This document shows, piece by piece, positions 9,213 to 19,048 of a stretch of 64,000 nt of DNA. The position numbers were made by a program, and so were the translations under genes. The stretch covers positions 558,001 to 622,000 of the forward strand of contig NZ_OY771430.1 of assembly GCF_963674565.1 (NCBI RefSeq), read 5' to 3'. Each line of letters opens with the position of its first letter. Positions within the stretch are counted from its first letter, which is position 1. Source of the DNA: an uncultured Carboxylicivirga sp. GTDB lineage: Bacteria; Bacteroidota; Bacteroidia; Bacteroidales; Marinilabiliaceae. The notes beneath the pieces are model-generated. The model had not been told where the DNA came from and ran no database searches. It saw only the letters and a program-made list of their open reading frames with translations.

Positions 9213-11468
9213 ATGACTAGAAGTGTATTATTCGGTGTTTTTGTTTTGACGTTGTTGGTAGCTTGTCAGCCATCACAAAAACCAACCAATGATATTGATC
9301 AAAAGGTAAAAGACCTGTTAAGCCAAATGACTTTGGAAGAAAAAGTGGGTCAGATGAACCAGTATACTGGTTTTTATGATATAACCGGTCCTGCACCTGC
9401 AGATGGTGATGCCAAAAACAAATACGATCATATTAAAAGTGGTTTGGTTGGCTCAATGTTAAATGTTCGAGGTGTATCCGAAGTTCGTAAGATGCAGCAG
9501 TTAGCTATTGATAGTTCGCGATTAGGCATACCCATGATCTTTGGATTTGATGTTATACATGGTCATAAAACGCTTTCGCCTATTCCATTGGCAGAAGCTG
9601 CAAGCTGGGATCTGGAAGCCATTGAGAAATCTGCAAGAATTGCTGCTGTTGAAGCAACTGCCGAAGGTCTAAACTGGACATTTGCACCTATGGTTGATAT
9701 TTCACGCGATCCTCGCTGGGGACGTGTTATGGAAGGAGCAGGTGAAGATACTTATTTGGGTAGTAAAATTGGAGTTGCAAGAGTAAGAGGTTTTCAAGGC
9801 GACGATTTGAGTGCTGTTAATACTTTGGCTGCTTGTGCCAAGCATTTTGCCGCTTATGGCTTCGTTGAAGGCGGAAGAGATTATAATACAGTGGATATAG
9901 GAACAGCAACCTTATACAATGTTGTACTACCACCTTTTAAAGCAGCGGTTGAAGAAGCGAATGTCAGAACATTTATGAATTCGTTTAATATCATTAACGG
10001 GATACCTTCAACAGCCAGTAATTTTCTACTTCGCGATATTCTTAAAGGAGAGTGGGGCTTTGATGGTTTTGTTATATCTGACTGGAGTAGCGGTGCAGAA
10101 ATGATTGCTCATGGTTATGCTAAAGATTTGGAACAGGTGGCTGAGTTAGCTGCTAATGCTGGTTCGGATATGGATATGGAATCATATTCTTTTGTTAAAC
10201 ATCTGGTGAATCTTGTAAATTCAGGTAAAGTAAAAGAATCAGTCGTTGATGATGCGGTAAGTCGTATTTTGCGTGTCAAATTTGAATTAGGTCTTTTCGA
10301 TGATCCTTACAAATATTGTGATGAAGAGCGTGAAAAGGAAATGATCTATCATCCCGATCATATGGCTGCAGCTTTGGATATGGCTAAAAAGTCGATTGTA
10401 TTATTAAAGAATGAAAACGATTTATTACCCTTATCAAAAAGTCAGAAAAAAATTGCTTTGATTGGTGATCTTGCTGATGATAAAGATAGTCCGCTGGGTA
10501 ACTGGCGTATGGCAGGTGAAAGCAATACTGCCGTATCAGTATTGGAAGGTATGCAGGAATATGGTGCAGAAGTATCATTTGCTGAAGGAGTGAAACTGGT
10601 AACCGGACCAACTGCTTTCCCGATTGAATTAGAGGTGAATACAACTGATAAAAGTGGAATAAAAGAGGCTGTTAAGTTGGCAAAGAAATCTGATGTGGTA
10701 GTTATGGTATTAGGTGAACATGGATTGCACAGCGGAGAGGCACGTTCTCGATCAGATTTAAATTTACCAGGACTTCAGCAGGAGTTACTGGAAGAAGTAT
10801 ACAAAGTGAACCAAAATATCGTTTTAGTGCTGATGAATGGTCGTCCTTTAACAATTAACTGGGCTGACGAGAATTTACCAGCTATTGTCGAAGCCTGGCA
10901 ACTGGGTACTCAAAGTGGAAAAGCTATCGCACAGGTGTTATTTGGCGATTACAATCCTTCAGGCAAATTACCTATGACTTTCCCAAGAAATGTAGCACAT
11001 ATCCCGGTTTATTACAACCAATTTAATTCAGGTCGTCCTGCACGTGAAGGAAGTGCAATTTTCTGGCCTCATTATATGGATCAGGCACACGAGCCTTTAT
11101 ATCCGTTTGGTTATGGGTTGAGCTATTCAACTTTTGATTATTCTAATTTAAAGGTAAATGTAACCGGACCAGAAGATGTAGAGATTAGTGTAACAGTTCA
11201 AAATACCGGGGATGTTGATGGTGAAGAAGTTGTTCAATTATATATTCATGATAAAGTAGCAAGTATTGTACGCCCGGTCAAAGAATTGAAAGGTTTTAGC
11301 AAGGTTATGATTAAAGCTGGCGAGACAGCAGAAGTGAATTTTACATTGAAAAAGAAGGAACTTGGGTTCTACAATGGGACAGGAGAGTTTTTATTTGAAC
11401 CCGGAAAGTTTGATGTGATGGTTGGAAGCAACTCAACTGATGGCTTAAAATCATCCTTTGAATTATAA
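9213..11468 (+). CDS. bglX: GH3 beta-glucosidase, BglX type
   Basis: The 751-residue lipoprotein (lipobox Cys18, LLVACQPS) is a three-domain GH3 enzyme: TIM-barrel to about residue 350, alpha/beta sandwich to about 600, then a fibronectin-III-like C-terminal domain. The nucleophile is Asp290 in FVISDWSS. Glu509 in SGEARSRSD is the probable acid/base. LGIPMIFGFDVIHGHKT and MVDISRDPRWGR are BglX landmarks. It removes glucose from non-reducing ends of beta-gluco-oligosaccharides, probably in the periplasm, and so completes the pathway begun by the GH16 and GH5 enzymes. It is the last gene of the PUL operon and terminator-like hairpins follow. Confidence 0.94.
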   Translation: MTRSVLFGVFVLTLLVACQPSQKPTNDIDQKVKDLLSQMTLEEKVGQMNQYTGFYDITGPAPADGDAKNKYDHIKSGLVGSMLNVRGVSEVRKMQQLAIDSSRLGIPMIFGFDVIHGHKTLSPIPLAEAASWDLEAIEKSARIAAVEATAEGLNWTFAPMVDISRDPRWGRVMEGAGEDTYLGSKIGVARVRGFQGDDLSAVNTLAACAKHFAAYGFVEGGRDYNTVDIGTATLYNVVLPPFKAAVEEANVRTFMNSFNIINGIPSTASNFLLRDILKGEWGFDGFVISDWSSGAEMIAHGYAKDLEQVAELAANAGSDMDMESYSFVKHLVNLVNSGKVKESVVDDAVSRILRVKFELGLFDDPYKYCDEEREKEMIYHPDHMAAALDMAKKSIVLLKNENDLLPLSKSQKKIALIGDLADDKDSPLGNWRMAGESNTAVSVLEGMQEYGAEVSFAEGVKLVTGPTAFPIELEVNTTDKSGIKEAVKLAKKSDVVVMVLGEHGLHSGEARSRSDLNLPGLQQELLEEVYKVNQNIVLVLMNGRPLTINWADENLPAIVEAWQLGTQSGKAIAQVLFGDYNPSGKLPMTFPRNVAHIPVYYNQFNSGRPAREGSAIFWPHYMDQAHEPLYPFGYGLSYSTFDYSNLKVNVTGPEDVEISVTVQNTGDVDGEEVVQLYIHDKVASIVRPVKELKGFSKVMIKAGETAEVNFTLKKKELGFYNGTGEFLFEPGKFDVMVGSNSTDGLKSSFEL

Positions 11469-11475
11469 ATAGATC

Positions 11476-11549
11476 CGGGAGGACATTGGAAAAAGTAGAT
11501 TAACTGATATTACTAATTTTTGCATATGTTATTGTTCTCCCGGTTTTTT
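11476..11549 (+). terminator. Possible terminator after the PUL operon
   Basis: CCGGGAG at 11476-11482 pairs with CTCCCGG at 11537-11543, followed by a run of six T. The loop is long (about 54 bases), which lowers confidence. It starts 8 bases after the GH3 stop codon. Confidence 0.5.
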
Positions 11550-11596
11550 AAACAGACAGTGGCTTTACTGTGAGATAGATTTTAGATTTAATTATC

Positions 11597-11629
11597 AAAG
11601 CCTGTTTACCAAAGGGTAGGCAGGCTTTT
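11597..11629 (+). terminator. Second terminator-like hairpin after the PUL
   Basis: AAAGCCTG at 11597-11604 pairs with CAGGCTTT at 11621-11628, with a short loop and flanking T residues. It is compact and may back up the weaker hairpin upstream. The rest of 11630-11766 shows no clear motif. Confidence 0.55.
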
Positions 11630-11766
11630 GTATTTGATTATAAGCATTATTCTCAATCAATTTTTCCATTTCATGAGCTTAGGCTCATATTGTTGAATTA
11701 TACCATATTCCTATAAATTGGCAACTCTAAATATCATTTGCTATATTGAGGCTTAAAAATAACCTC

Positions 11767-14658
11767 ATGCACAGTAATCTTAACAAATTAATGTTAGTGA
11801 CATTAGTGTCACTTTTCATAGCCTCTTCTTTATCTTCGCAAGAGAAGAAGAAATTAGACTACACTGTCTATGATTCATGGAAATCAATTGACAGAGGTCA
11901 CGTTATTTCTAATGATGGAAAGTATGTTTCATTTGTGATTTCACCTCAGGAAGGTGATTCATATTTGTATTTCTACAATGTCGAAACTGAGCAACTAGAC
12001 TCGGTACATCGTGGCAAGTCCCCAAAGTTTGACTTTGATAACAGTTTTCTGGCTTTTAAAGTGGAACCACAAGCTGATACAGTTCGAACACTGAAGATTG
12101 ATAAAGCAAAGAAAGATAAATTTCCGAAGGATTCTTTATTTATTAAAGATATCAGTTCTGGTGTGACAACTAAAGTGGCCAACCTTAAATCGTGGAGTTT
12201 GCCTAAAGATGGTGGTGATTGGTTGGCTTATATGTTAGAAAAAGAAATTGATAAAAAAGAAGAGCCTAAAGATACTGCTCAGGTGGAAGAAGAAACAGCA
12301 GAAGTGTCCGAGATAGAAAAGTCGAAAGAAGAGAAATCTGAGACTTCTAAAAAAGAAGACAAGAGAGAAAAAAAGGATAAGAAGAAAAAGTTTAAATCAG
12401 AGGGTAAGCCTTTAATTTTTTACCGTCCTTCAACAAAGGATAGTTTATATATCGAAAAAGTTTCATTTTATGATATTGCTGACGATGGCTCAGGTGCTTT
12501 CATCGTTCAAAGTGTTGGCGATACAACTGAGGTTTCGAAGGTATTGCATTTTTCTTCAGAGAGTTTTATTGTAGACACTATATTTAATAAGATAGGTAAA
12601 ATAAGTAAGATAGCTTCGGATTATAAAGCTACTCAATGTGCTTTTCTTTTTAGTGATGATACAACAAAAGTAATGGTAGATCGATTATATCATTTCAATA
12701 ATAAGATGGATGTTCCAGTCATGGTAATGGATACCATACATCCTTCATTATCTTCGGATTATTCAGCGTTATCAAAAGGTAATTTGAACTTTTCTCGAGA
12801 TGGAAGTAAATTGTATTTTGGCGTTGGAATGAGACCAAAGGAAGAGCCAAAGGATACTTTAACAGAAGATGAGAAAGTTCATGTTGACATCTGGAATTGG
12901 CAGGATAAAGAGATACAGCCAATGCAAAAAAAGAACCTGAAAAGAGATAAAGATCCGGCCTATAAATGTGTTTACCATATCAAAGAAGGAAAGATAGTAG
13001 CGTTGGAATCAGAAGAATTTCGGTCTGTAAATGTTCCAGATAAAGGTAATCTGAACATCGGATTTAGTTTTGTGGATACTGCATACCAAAGAGCACAATC
13101 GTGGAGTGGCAAATGGTCGAACGATATTTATAAAGTTGATTTGTTGACAGGCAAAAAGAAGTTGCTTCAGAAAGAGGTAAATGGTCGTTCATCTATATCA
13201 GAATCAGGTAAGTGGTTGGTTTTTTATGAGCCTGTTGATAGTGCTTATTATTCAATTAATACTGAAACAAACGCCAAAACCAATATTAGTAAGGGGGTTT
13301 CTGTTTCCTGGGTTGATGAATTGCATGATACTCCGAGCGATGCAGGTACTTATGGAATTGTAGAATTTGCTTCAGATAATAAAAGTGTATTGGTTTATGA
13401 TCGTTACGATATATGGCAACTCGATTTATCAGGTAAAAAGGCACCTGTTTGTTTGACTTCAGGTGAAGGACGTAATAACAATACAGCTTTCCGATATATT
13501 AAGCTTGACTCTGATGAAGATTATATTGATTTGAAAAACGAATTACTGTTAAATGCTTTTAATGATGTTAATAAGCAAAGTGGGTATTACAAGCTGATCA
13601 AAGGTAAATTAGAAAAAGTAATTCTGGGTGATTATAATATTTACAATCCCCTTAAGGCAAAAAATGCTGATGTATTTGTTTGGAGTAAATCAACTTTTAA
13701 GCATTATCCTGAATTACGATTGAGTGATGCATCGTTTACTAACGAAAAAGTTATCTCTAACACTAATCCGCAGCAAAAGGAATACCGTTGGGGAGATATT
13801 CAGTTAGTTGAATGGGTTGCATCTGATGGATTAACCCATCAGGGATTATTAGTCACTCCTGAGAATATGGATAAGAATAAAAAGTATCCAATGATCTCCT
13901 ATTTTTATGAGCGATCATCAGATCGGATGCACAGTTATTATCGTCCGGCACCAAGCAGGTCAACCGTTAACTGGTCGTTTTATGCTTCCAATGGTTATGT
14001 CATATTTGTTCCTGATATTTATTATCGTGATGGCGATCCGGGGTTATGTGCTTACGAAGCAATTGTGAGTGGTAGTTTGGCTATGGCTGATCGTTTTGAT
14101 TTCATCGATCGTGAACATATGGGTATCCAGGGGCAGAGTTGGGGAGGTTATCAGGTGGCCTATCTGGTTACACGAACTAATCTGTTTAAAGCCGGTATGG
14201 CCGGTGCACCGGTTAGTAATATGACCAGTGCATATGGTGGTATTCGTTGGGGAACAGGTATGAGCCGTATGTTCCAGTATGAACACACGCAAAGCCGTAT
14301 AGGTGGTACTCTTTGGGAAAAGATGAATAAATACATTGAGAATTCTCCTGTGTTTTTTGCACCTCAGGTTGAAACTCCTTTATTAATGATGCACAACGAT
14401 AATGACGGAGCAGTGCCTTGGTATCAGGGGATTGAGTATTTTATGGCTTTACGCCGCCTGGATAAGCCGGCCTGGTTATTGGTTTATAATAACGAAGATC
14501 ATAACCTTACCCGTAGGGCCAATTCAAAAGACCTAAGTCGCCGGATGATGCAGTTCTTTGATCATTACCTAAAAGGTGAACCAATGCCTGTTTGGATGCA
14601 GGATGGAATACCGGCAGTCAAAAAGGGAGAGGACTTAGGGTATGATTTAAAGGAATAA
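11767..14658 (+). CDS. S9-family (prolyl oligopeptidase-like) serine peptidase, exported
   Basis: The 963-residue protein has a signal peptide (LVTLVSLFIASSLSSQ); the ATG at 11767 is preferred to an in-frame TTG 21 bases upstream. The N-terminal two thirds would form the beta-propeller. It includes a highly charged Lys/Glu-rich insert at about residues 160-215 that looks like an unstructured linker. The C-terminal alpha/beta-hydrolase domain has the catalytic triad Ser791 (GQSWGGYQ), Asp880 (NDNDGAVPW) and His912 (NEDHNL). It would cleave peptides in the periplasm, probably dipeptidyl-peptidase or oligopeptidase style; exact specificity is unclear. It is monocistronic, between terminators. 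Confidence 0.92.
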   Translation: MHSNLNKLMLVTLVSLFIASSLSSQEKKKLDYTVYDSWKSIDRGHVISNDGKYVSFVISPQEGDSYLYFYNVETEQLDSVHRGKSPKFDFDNSFLAFKVEPQADTVRTLKIDKAKKDKFPKDSLFIKDISSGVTTKVANLKSWSLPKDGGDWLAYMLEKEIDKKEEPKDTAQVEEETAEVSEIEKSKEEKSETSKKEDKREKKDKKKKFKSEGKPLIFYRPSTKDSLYIEKVSFYDIADDGSGAFIVQSVGDTTEVSKVLHFSSESFIVDTIFNKIGKISKIASDYKATQCAFLFSDDTTKVMVDRLYHFNNKMDVPVMVMDTIHPSLSSDYSALSKGNLNFSRDGSKLYFGVGMRPKEEPKDTLTEDEKVHVDIWNWQDKEIQPMQKKNLKRDKDPAYKCVYHIKEGKIVALESEEFRSVNVPDKGNLNIGFSFVDTAYQRAQSWSGKWSNDIYKVDLLTGKKKLLQKEVNGRSSISESGKWLVFYEPVDSAYYSINTETNAKTNISKGVSVSWVDELHDTPSDAGTYGIVEFASDNKSVLVYDRYDIWQLDLSGKKAPVCLTSGEGRNNNTAFRYIKLDSDEDYIDLKNELLLNAFNDVNKQSGYYKLIKGKLEKVILGDYNIYNPLKAKNADVFVWSKSTFKHYPELRLSDASFTNEKVISNTNPQQKEYRWGDIQLVEWVASDGLTHQGLLVTPENMDKNKKYPMISYFYERSSDRMHSYYRPAPSRSTVNWSFYASNGYVIFVPDIYYRDGDPGLCAYEAIVSGSLAMADRFDFIDREHMGIQGQSWGGYQVAYLVTRTNLFKAGMAGAPVSNMTSAYGGIRWGTGMSRMFQYEHTQSRIGGTLWEKMNKYIENSPVFFAPQVETPLLMMHNDNDGAVPWYQGIEYFMALRRLDKPAWLLVYNNEDHNLTRRANSKDLSRRMMQFFDHYLKGEPMPVWMQDGIPAVKKGEDLGYDLKE

Positions 14659-14677
14659 TTTAAGATATTATATTAAC

Positions 14678-14713
14678 AAAACGCTGCTTTATTGTTGAGG
14701 CAGCGTTTTTTTG
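14678..14713. terminator. Terminator hairpin between convergent genes
   Basis: AAACGCTGC at 14679-14687 pairs with GCAGCGTTT at 14700-14708, followed by T residues on the plus strand. It lies 20 bases after the peptidase stop and just before the stop of the minus-strand gene, so it mainly serves the peptidase gene and may act both ways. Confidence 0.8.
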
Positions 14714-14717
14714 TGAT

Positions 14718-15452
14718 TTATTTCAAAAAACGTTCATGTTTTGCATTTGATTTGTCCAAAACCGAGCATACAATAACCTGATCTGGAAATACATTTGAAA
14801 ATTCTTTCTTTAAGACTTTTATGGGTTCTGAATCAAGTGAAAAATCATTGAGATAGAAGTAGATCTGCTTAACAATTAATGAATCCTTATTGTGACGAAT
14901 AATTGAGTTTTCAATTAGGCTGCCTTGGTTGAATTTTATTTTATCAAGAATTTCAGCGACTTTTTCGTGAGATGGGGCGACTTCATTAGCAGAGTAATAA
15001 AACCTGTTTCCGTCTTTACTTGTGAATTCTTGGTTATTAGGTCCGTAATAATCTTCAAAGCGATTGATATCCATGTGATATTCTGTGTCAAAACCATCTT
15101 CAGGATTGTATCGTTTCGATTTGGATAAATCTCGGTTTATCTCTGTGATTCGGTGTTTGTTTGGGTAAAAACTCAAAGCATTAACAGTTATTGAGTCGCC
15201 AACCCTTAATTGATCTAACATAACTTCATCTCTGCTATCGAAGTACGTATTACCTTTGTGCTGGTAGTAATATTTTAGTGAGTGTATTTTATATTTACCA
15301 CCAATGCTAAGGTGATCGCCATAAACTTTACCTGCACATGTATCATTAAATATTAAAACAAAGTAGAATAAATATGAAGACAGAGCAATGGTTATTAAAA
15401 GCGTGACCATTGCAGAAGTTCTTAAAATAAAATGTTTATCAGGATTTTTCAT
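14718..15452 (-). CDS. Membrane-anchored protein of unknown function
   Basis: This 244-residue protein is not recognised. It has one N-terminal membrane segment at about residues 12-33 (AMVTLLITIALSSYLFYFVL), then a soluble and probably periplasmic domain. A small beta-rich part around residues 42-95 (YYYQHKGNTYFDSR, then QLRVGDSITV) resembles the DUF3592-like pattern in which a short barrel reads extracytoplasmic conditions, but that is only a resemblance. It is the last gene of a minus-strand operon after the Cys-cluster gene (31-base gap) and the SLC12-like permease, so a link to transport or envelope is possible. Confidence 0.7.
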   Translation of the reverse strand: MKNPDKHFILRTSAMVTLLITIALSSYLFYFVLIFNDTCAGKVYGDHLSIGGKYKIHSLKYYYQHKGNTYFDSRDEVMLDQLRVGDSITVNALSFYPNKHRITEINRDLSKSKRYNPEDGFDTEYHMDINRFEDYYGPNNQEFTSKDGNRFYYSANEVAPSHEKVAEILDKIKFNQGSLIENSIIRHNKDSLIVKQIYFYLNDFSLDSEPIKVLKKEFSNVFPDQVIVCSVLDKSNAKHERFLK

Positions 15453-15483
15453 ATGGTTAGGGTTTAATATTTAGGTAAAAGGA

Positions 15484-16185
15484 TTAACCGGGTTCAACAA
15501 ATAAGGGCATCTCATTGATATTATTTACATCGGGCTCACCATTGTTATGGGCAAGCAAAAGACCTTCTTCAATTAGCATCTCCCTGTTTTTGATATCTTT
15601 TTTATGAAGACCTTTGTTGATGCCTTCATTCAGCATTCTGCCGGCTTGTAAAGGGAATTCAAAGAGTTGAGGATAGCTGTTTTCTTTATTCGGCTCATCG
15701 TAAAATGTTTTGCAACTTTCTGCTGACATTGATAGATATATACGGCAGGTAATCGGACGAGCAGGGTAAACACTACATACTCCATTTTGCAATAAAGGAC
15801 AAGGCATTTTTGATGCAAGCAATTCTTTATCATTCATTCTGCCTCTTTTCTGGTAGTTGTTGAAAGCTTGCTGAAGAATCCTTTTCTGATCCACTTCTTT
15901 AAAGTTCAGTTTGATAAATTCCCAAACAAACATCATTTCGTGTGAGGTAGCAAATATGGGTTGATGACAACACCAGCTGCATCCTTTTTTGCAATCAACC
16001 GGAATATTCTGACGTTTTGCTTCGTTACCCAATGCATCTATTAAACCATCAACAGCATCCTGAGCCTGGCGCGTCACATGAAGTATTGTTTTTTTATCTG
16101 TATTGTTACTCAATGAATCATTAGCCAGATTTAATCCATCGTTAAAAAATACCTTGTCGTGTTCCGACATTTGATTTTCGTCCAT
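15484..16185 (-). CDS. YkgJ-family cysteine-cluster protein (putative metal-binding)
   Basis: The 233-residue protein carries the Cys pattern of the YkgJ/UPF0153 family: CKKGCSWCC near residue 63, then CPLLQNGVCSVYPARPITC near residues 125-145 and a further Cys in SAESCKTF. In this family the cysteines are thought to chelate zinc or an iron-sulphur centre; the biochemical role is not established. It starts 15 bases after the permease stop and belongs to the same minus-strand operon. A second, more divergent member lies at 39279-39872. Confidence 0.85.
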   Translation of the reverse strand: MDENQMSEHDKVFFNDGLNLANDSLSNNTDKKTILHVTRQAQDAVDGLIDALGNEAKRQNIPVDCKKGCSWCCHQPIFATSHEMMFVWEFIKLNFKEVDQKRILQQAFNNYQKRGRMNDKELLASKMPCPLLQNGVCSVYPARPITCRIYLSMSAESCKTFYDEPNKENSYPQLFEFPLQAGRMLNEGINKGLHKKDIKNREMLIEEGLLLAHNNGEPDVNNINEMPLFVEPG

Positions 16186-16200
16186 TTTTAAAAGAATTCT

Positions 16201-18417
16201 TTAAGAAATTACTTTTTCTTCCTGTGAATTGACAAATAAGATATCACCCAGTTCATCATATCCTTCAAATACTTCACTGTGCGCATGTTTCAACTGTTCC
16301 TCGCGGAAGCCAACAATCGTTAAGCCGGCATCGGCAGAGTGTTTATTAATGAGTGTTTTTACGGCAACATTTTCTTCAACGGGTAAAATCTCAATGTTTG
16401 AAAGAGTAATTGGCAATCTGCCATCCTGAACCAGTTCCTGTAATTCCTGGCGGGTTTCTTCCATGCGCTCTTTAGGACACATGCTGTGTATCTTTATATG
16501 ACCCTTTTTCCAATCGGGATGAGAAAGAATGATATACCCCAAAAGAATCATCAGGTTGGCGTTAGTGTGGTCAATAGGACGGATCCAAACATGAATACCG
16601 TTTCTGTATTTGATGGTTTTACCCGACTGCCCGAATACACATACATCATAAGCCCCGGCACGGGTCAGATTGATGTTCTCAATAATACGGCCAAGCTCTT
16701 CAGGAGAATGCTTATCATATTCAAACACTACCATGTTATTTTCCATACCCGAAATACTGGGTGACTGAATTGCTTGTGCAATAGCAGTTGTGTAAGATGG
16801 AGAAATCATGGTGTCTATATACACTGAGTTATCATCATCGCTTTGAATACTGATCAGGCGATTCAATTCGTCTTTGGCTTCAGTGAAGCTTTTTCTGGAG
16901 AAGTAACCTTCGATATAATGGAAATACGTACCAAATCCATGCTTATAAGATATCCAGTTCATCAGTCTAAAAATCTTATCACGCTCAAAAGAATGCGATG
17001 AAATACATAGTGCTGCCGGTCGCCATTCATCCTTCTCATTTTTACCTTTATTCCGTTGCATGTATACCTGAAGTTTTCTATTGACCTGGAAAATAGCTTC
17101 TTTGAAAATAGCTTCGAAGCCTTTACGGTTTTTATGATAGCTGTTAATGTACAGGTAAAGAATAGTAATAAAGATATATGCAAGAATAGTGTATAGCGCA
17201 TTAATTTGAAACATCATCCATACTGATAGCAGGAATCCTGCCAGACTTATATACCACTTTGATCGAAAGCGCGGACGATAAGATGGGGCAGATCCAAAAT
17301 GATTCAGAAATGAAATCAGGCACAATGAACCGTATGTTATCATAAAGAACATTGAGATGATTTCTGCAACAAAATCAACACTTCCTAAAGCTACAAAAAT
17401 AAAAGCTATGGCAATTGCCACAAAAGAGGCATTTACGGGTTCGCGTGCAGCGCCTTTACCTTTAGCTAGGAATAAATTGACTTTTGCAGTAGGAAAAGAA
17501 CGGTCGCCAGCCAATGCCTGAAGGGTACGGGGAGCCACTAAAATTGAGCCCAGAGCTGATGATAATGTTGAAGCAGCCAAACCAATTGGAATAAGTATGA
17601 ATCCTCCAATAGCTATGTTTTTCATTACCAACTGATATTGTAACAAGTCTTCCTGTGGCACTGATACAGCCAGTTTGTAAACAACAGCCAGATAAAATAT
17701 CATACCTGCAATGGTGGCATACATAGTTCCTTTCGGAATGCTTTTACCCGGATTTTTCAAATCACCACTTAGCCCAACACCAGCTGTCATCCCTGTAAAG
17801 GCAGGGAAACAAATGGCAAAAACACTAAAGAAATCCTTACTGTTGAAAAAGCCAATGTTTTGAGTCCCAATTGAAGCGGCTTCAGCTTCAGAAGGAGAAC
17901 CTATAAAAAATGCAACTAATGAAATGGCCAAAAGAACTACGACAACATAAAGAGCTTTAACTCCCATGTTAGCTCCTTTCTTTAGAATGAGCCATGCCAG
18001 CAGGGCCATTACCGGTAAACTGATGGCTTGCCTAGGTAATTCCCAACCATAATTTTGACTCCACCATTCGAAAAAAGGTTCAAAAGTTTCGGTAAAGGCA
18101 ATTACATAAAAAGCAACACTAATGGCTTGCGACATAAATAAAGCCATACCAATGGTTGCGCCAATATTTAATCCAAACGAACGCGAAATAATAAAATATT
18201 CACCACCACCTTCAACGCGTTGGTTAGTTGCAATTTCACTAATAGCCAGGGCTGTTGGTATAGTAATTAAATGCCCTAATATGATAATTAAAATTCCTCC
18301 AAATAATCCTGTTGTACCTACAGCATATCCAAATCGAAGAAAAAGAATTGCTCCTAAAATGGTGGATATTGCCGTAAAAAATACGGGGGCTGTCCCAAAA
18401 CCTTGCTTGTTCGACAT
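16201..18417 (-). CDS. SLC12-like amino-acid/cation-chloride permease (APC superfamily)
   Basis: The 738-residue inner-membrane transporter begins with the APC core, about 12 membrane segments in residues 10-440. TAISTILGAILFLRFGYAVG is the first helix with the unwound Gly-rich stretch typical of NKCC/KCC-type carriers. GVGLSGDLKNPGKSIPKGT in the middle is another SLC12 landmark. A cytoplasmic C-terminal domain of about 290 residues follows, as in cation-chloride cotransporters, and may be regulatory. The substrate cannot be told from sequence: amino acids or K+/Na+ with Cl- are both possible. First gene of a three-gene minus-strand operon. Confidence 0.88.
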   Translation of the reverse strand: MSNKQGFGTAPVFFTAISTILGAILFLRFGYAVGTTGLFGGILIIILGHLITIPTALAISEIATNQRVEGGGEYFIISRSFGLNIGATIGMALFMSQAISVAFYVIAFTETFEPFFEWWSQNYGWELPRQAISLPVMALLAWLILKKGANMGVKALYVVVVLLAISLVAFFIGSPSEAEAASIGTQNIGFFNSKDFFSVFAICFPAFTGMTAGVGLSGDLKNPGKSIPKGTMYATIAGMIFYLAVVYKLAVSVPQEDLLQYQLVMKNIAIGGFILIPIGLAASTLSSALGSILVAPRTLQALAGDRSFPTAKVNLFLAKGKGAAREPVNASFVAIAIAFIFVALGSVDFVAEIISMFFMITYGSLCLISFLNHFGSAPSYRPRFRSKWYISLAGFLLSVWMMFQINALYTILAYIFITILYLYINSYHKNRKGFEAIFKEAIFQVNRKLQVYMQRNKGKNEKDEWRPAALCISSHSFERDKIFRLMNWISYKHGFGTYFHYIEGYFSRKSFTEAKDELNRLISIQSDDDNSVYIDTMISPSYTTAIAQAIQSPSISGMENNMVVFEYDKHSPEELGRIIENINLTRAGAYDVCVFGQSGKTIKYRNGIHVWIRPIDHTNANLMILLGYIILSHPDWKKGHIKIHSMCPKERMEETRQELQELVQDGRLPITLSNIEILPVEENVAVKTLINKHSADAGLTIVGFREEQLKHAHSEVFEGYDELGDILFVNSQEEKVIS

Positions 18418-18510
18418 AGTTTAGGTTTTAATTTTTTGTTGAATAGCCTAAATGTATGAACTTTCCTTTTAATCTACTATAATATTCCTTGTCTCTAACA
18501 TTTTTTATGA

Positions 18511-18564
18511 AAAAACAACCGTCTGCTGAGGAGTGAAGTTTGTGTAAGGGATACAGACGGTTGT
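18511..18564 (-). terminator. Long-stem terminator (minus strand), possible end of a short RNA
   Basis: An 11-bp perfect stem (CAGACGGTTGT at 18554-18564 with its complement at 18515-18525) encloses a 28-base loop. Read on the minus strand it is followed by a run of T, so it terminates leftward transcripts. It lies about 150 bases after the LytTR gene stop. It could end that mRNA or a separate small RNA from the 18571-18712 gap. Confidence 0.65.
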
Positions 18565-18701
18565 GGGGATAATGACATATAATGCCGGTCACTTAAAATA
18601 TAAATCTAAAATGTATTAGCTAAAATATATATTATAATATATAAAACCTGATTGAAATGATTAAAAAAAGGTGAGCGTAAATAATAAGTGGTTAAGTGTA
18701 T

Positions 18702-18717
18702 CTTAATCCGGATTAAG
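18702..18717. promoter_or_regulatory. Perfect 16-bp palindrome at the LytTR stop codon
   Basis: CTTAATCCGGATTAAG is a perfect palindrome overlapping the last codons and stop of the minus-strand LytTR gene. It could be a protein-binding site. In RNA the lack of loop bases makes a hairpin less favourable. Confidence 0.4.
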
Positions 18718-19048
18718 CGTTGATGGCCATTGTTCTGATTGCTTCAGTAATTGATTTGATGTTGCGGTGTGAAACAATTAAGTGCTCTTTGTTAATTAAT
18801 GAAATCCGTCTGTCTTTTTTGTTGATCTCAGTTATGGCAAGGTGGTTTACAATACAATTACGATTAATCCGGATGAAATTTGAGGGAAGTAAATTTTCAA
18901 GTTCTATAAGGCTTTTATGGCAAATCTTATTGTTTTGGTTCAATACAAACGTAGTAAGCCCATTTTGATGATTTATATAATATATATCATCAATTGCAAG
19001 TTTTAGAACTTTCAGATCACATTCCAATACAATATAGTCCCTTGCCAT
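18713..19048 (-). CDS. Stand-alone LytTR DNA-binding domain protein
   Basis: The 111-residue protein is essentially a single LytTR domain: DDIYYINHQNGLTTFVL, then FIRINRNCIVNHLAITEI and LIVSHRNIKSI match the family's DNA-recognition strands and helix. LytTR domains usually sit behind a receiver in AlgR/AgrA-type response regulators. Here no receiver, PAS or membrane part is present, so the signal input is unknown. It may act as an autoregulated repressor or activator. No gene is close on the same strand, so it is a single-gene unit with palindromes at both ends (18702-18717 and 19133-19157). Confidence 0.88.
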   Translation of the reverse strand: MARDYIVLECDLKVLKLAIDDIYYINHQNGLTTFVLNQNNKICHKSLIELENLLPSNFIRINRNCIVNHLAITEINKKDRRISLINKEHLIVSHRNIKSITEAIRTMAINA

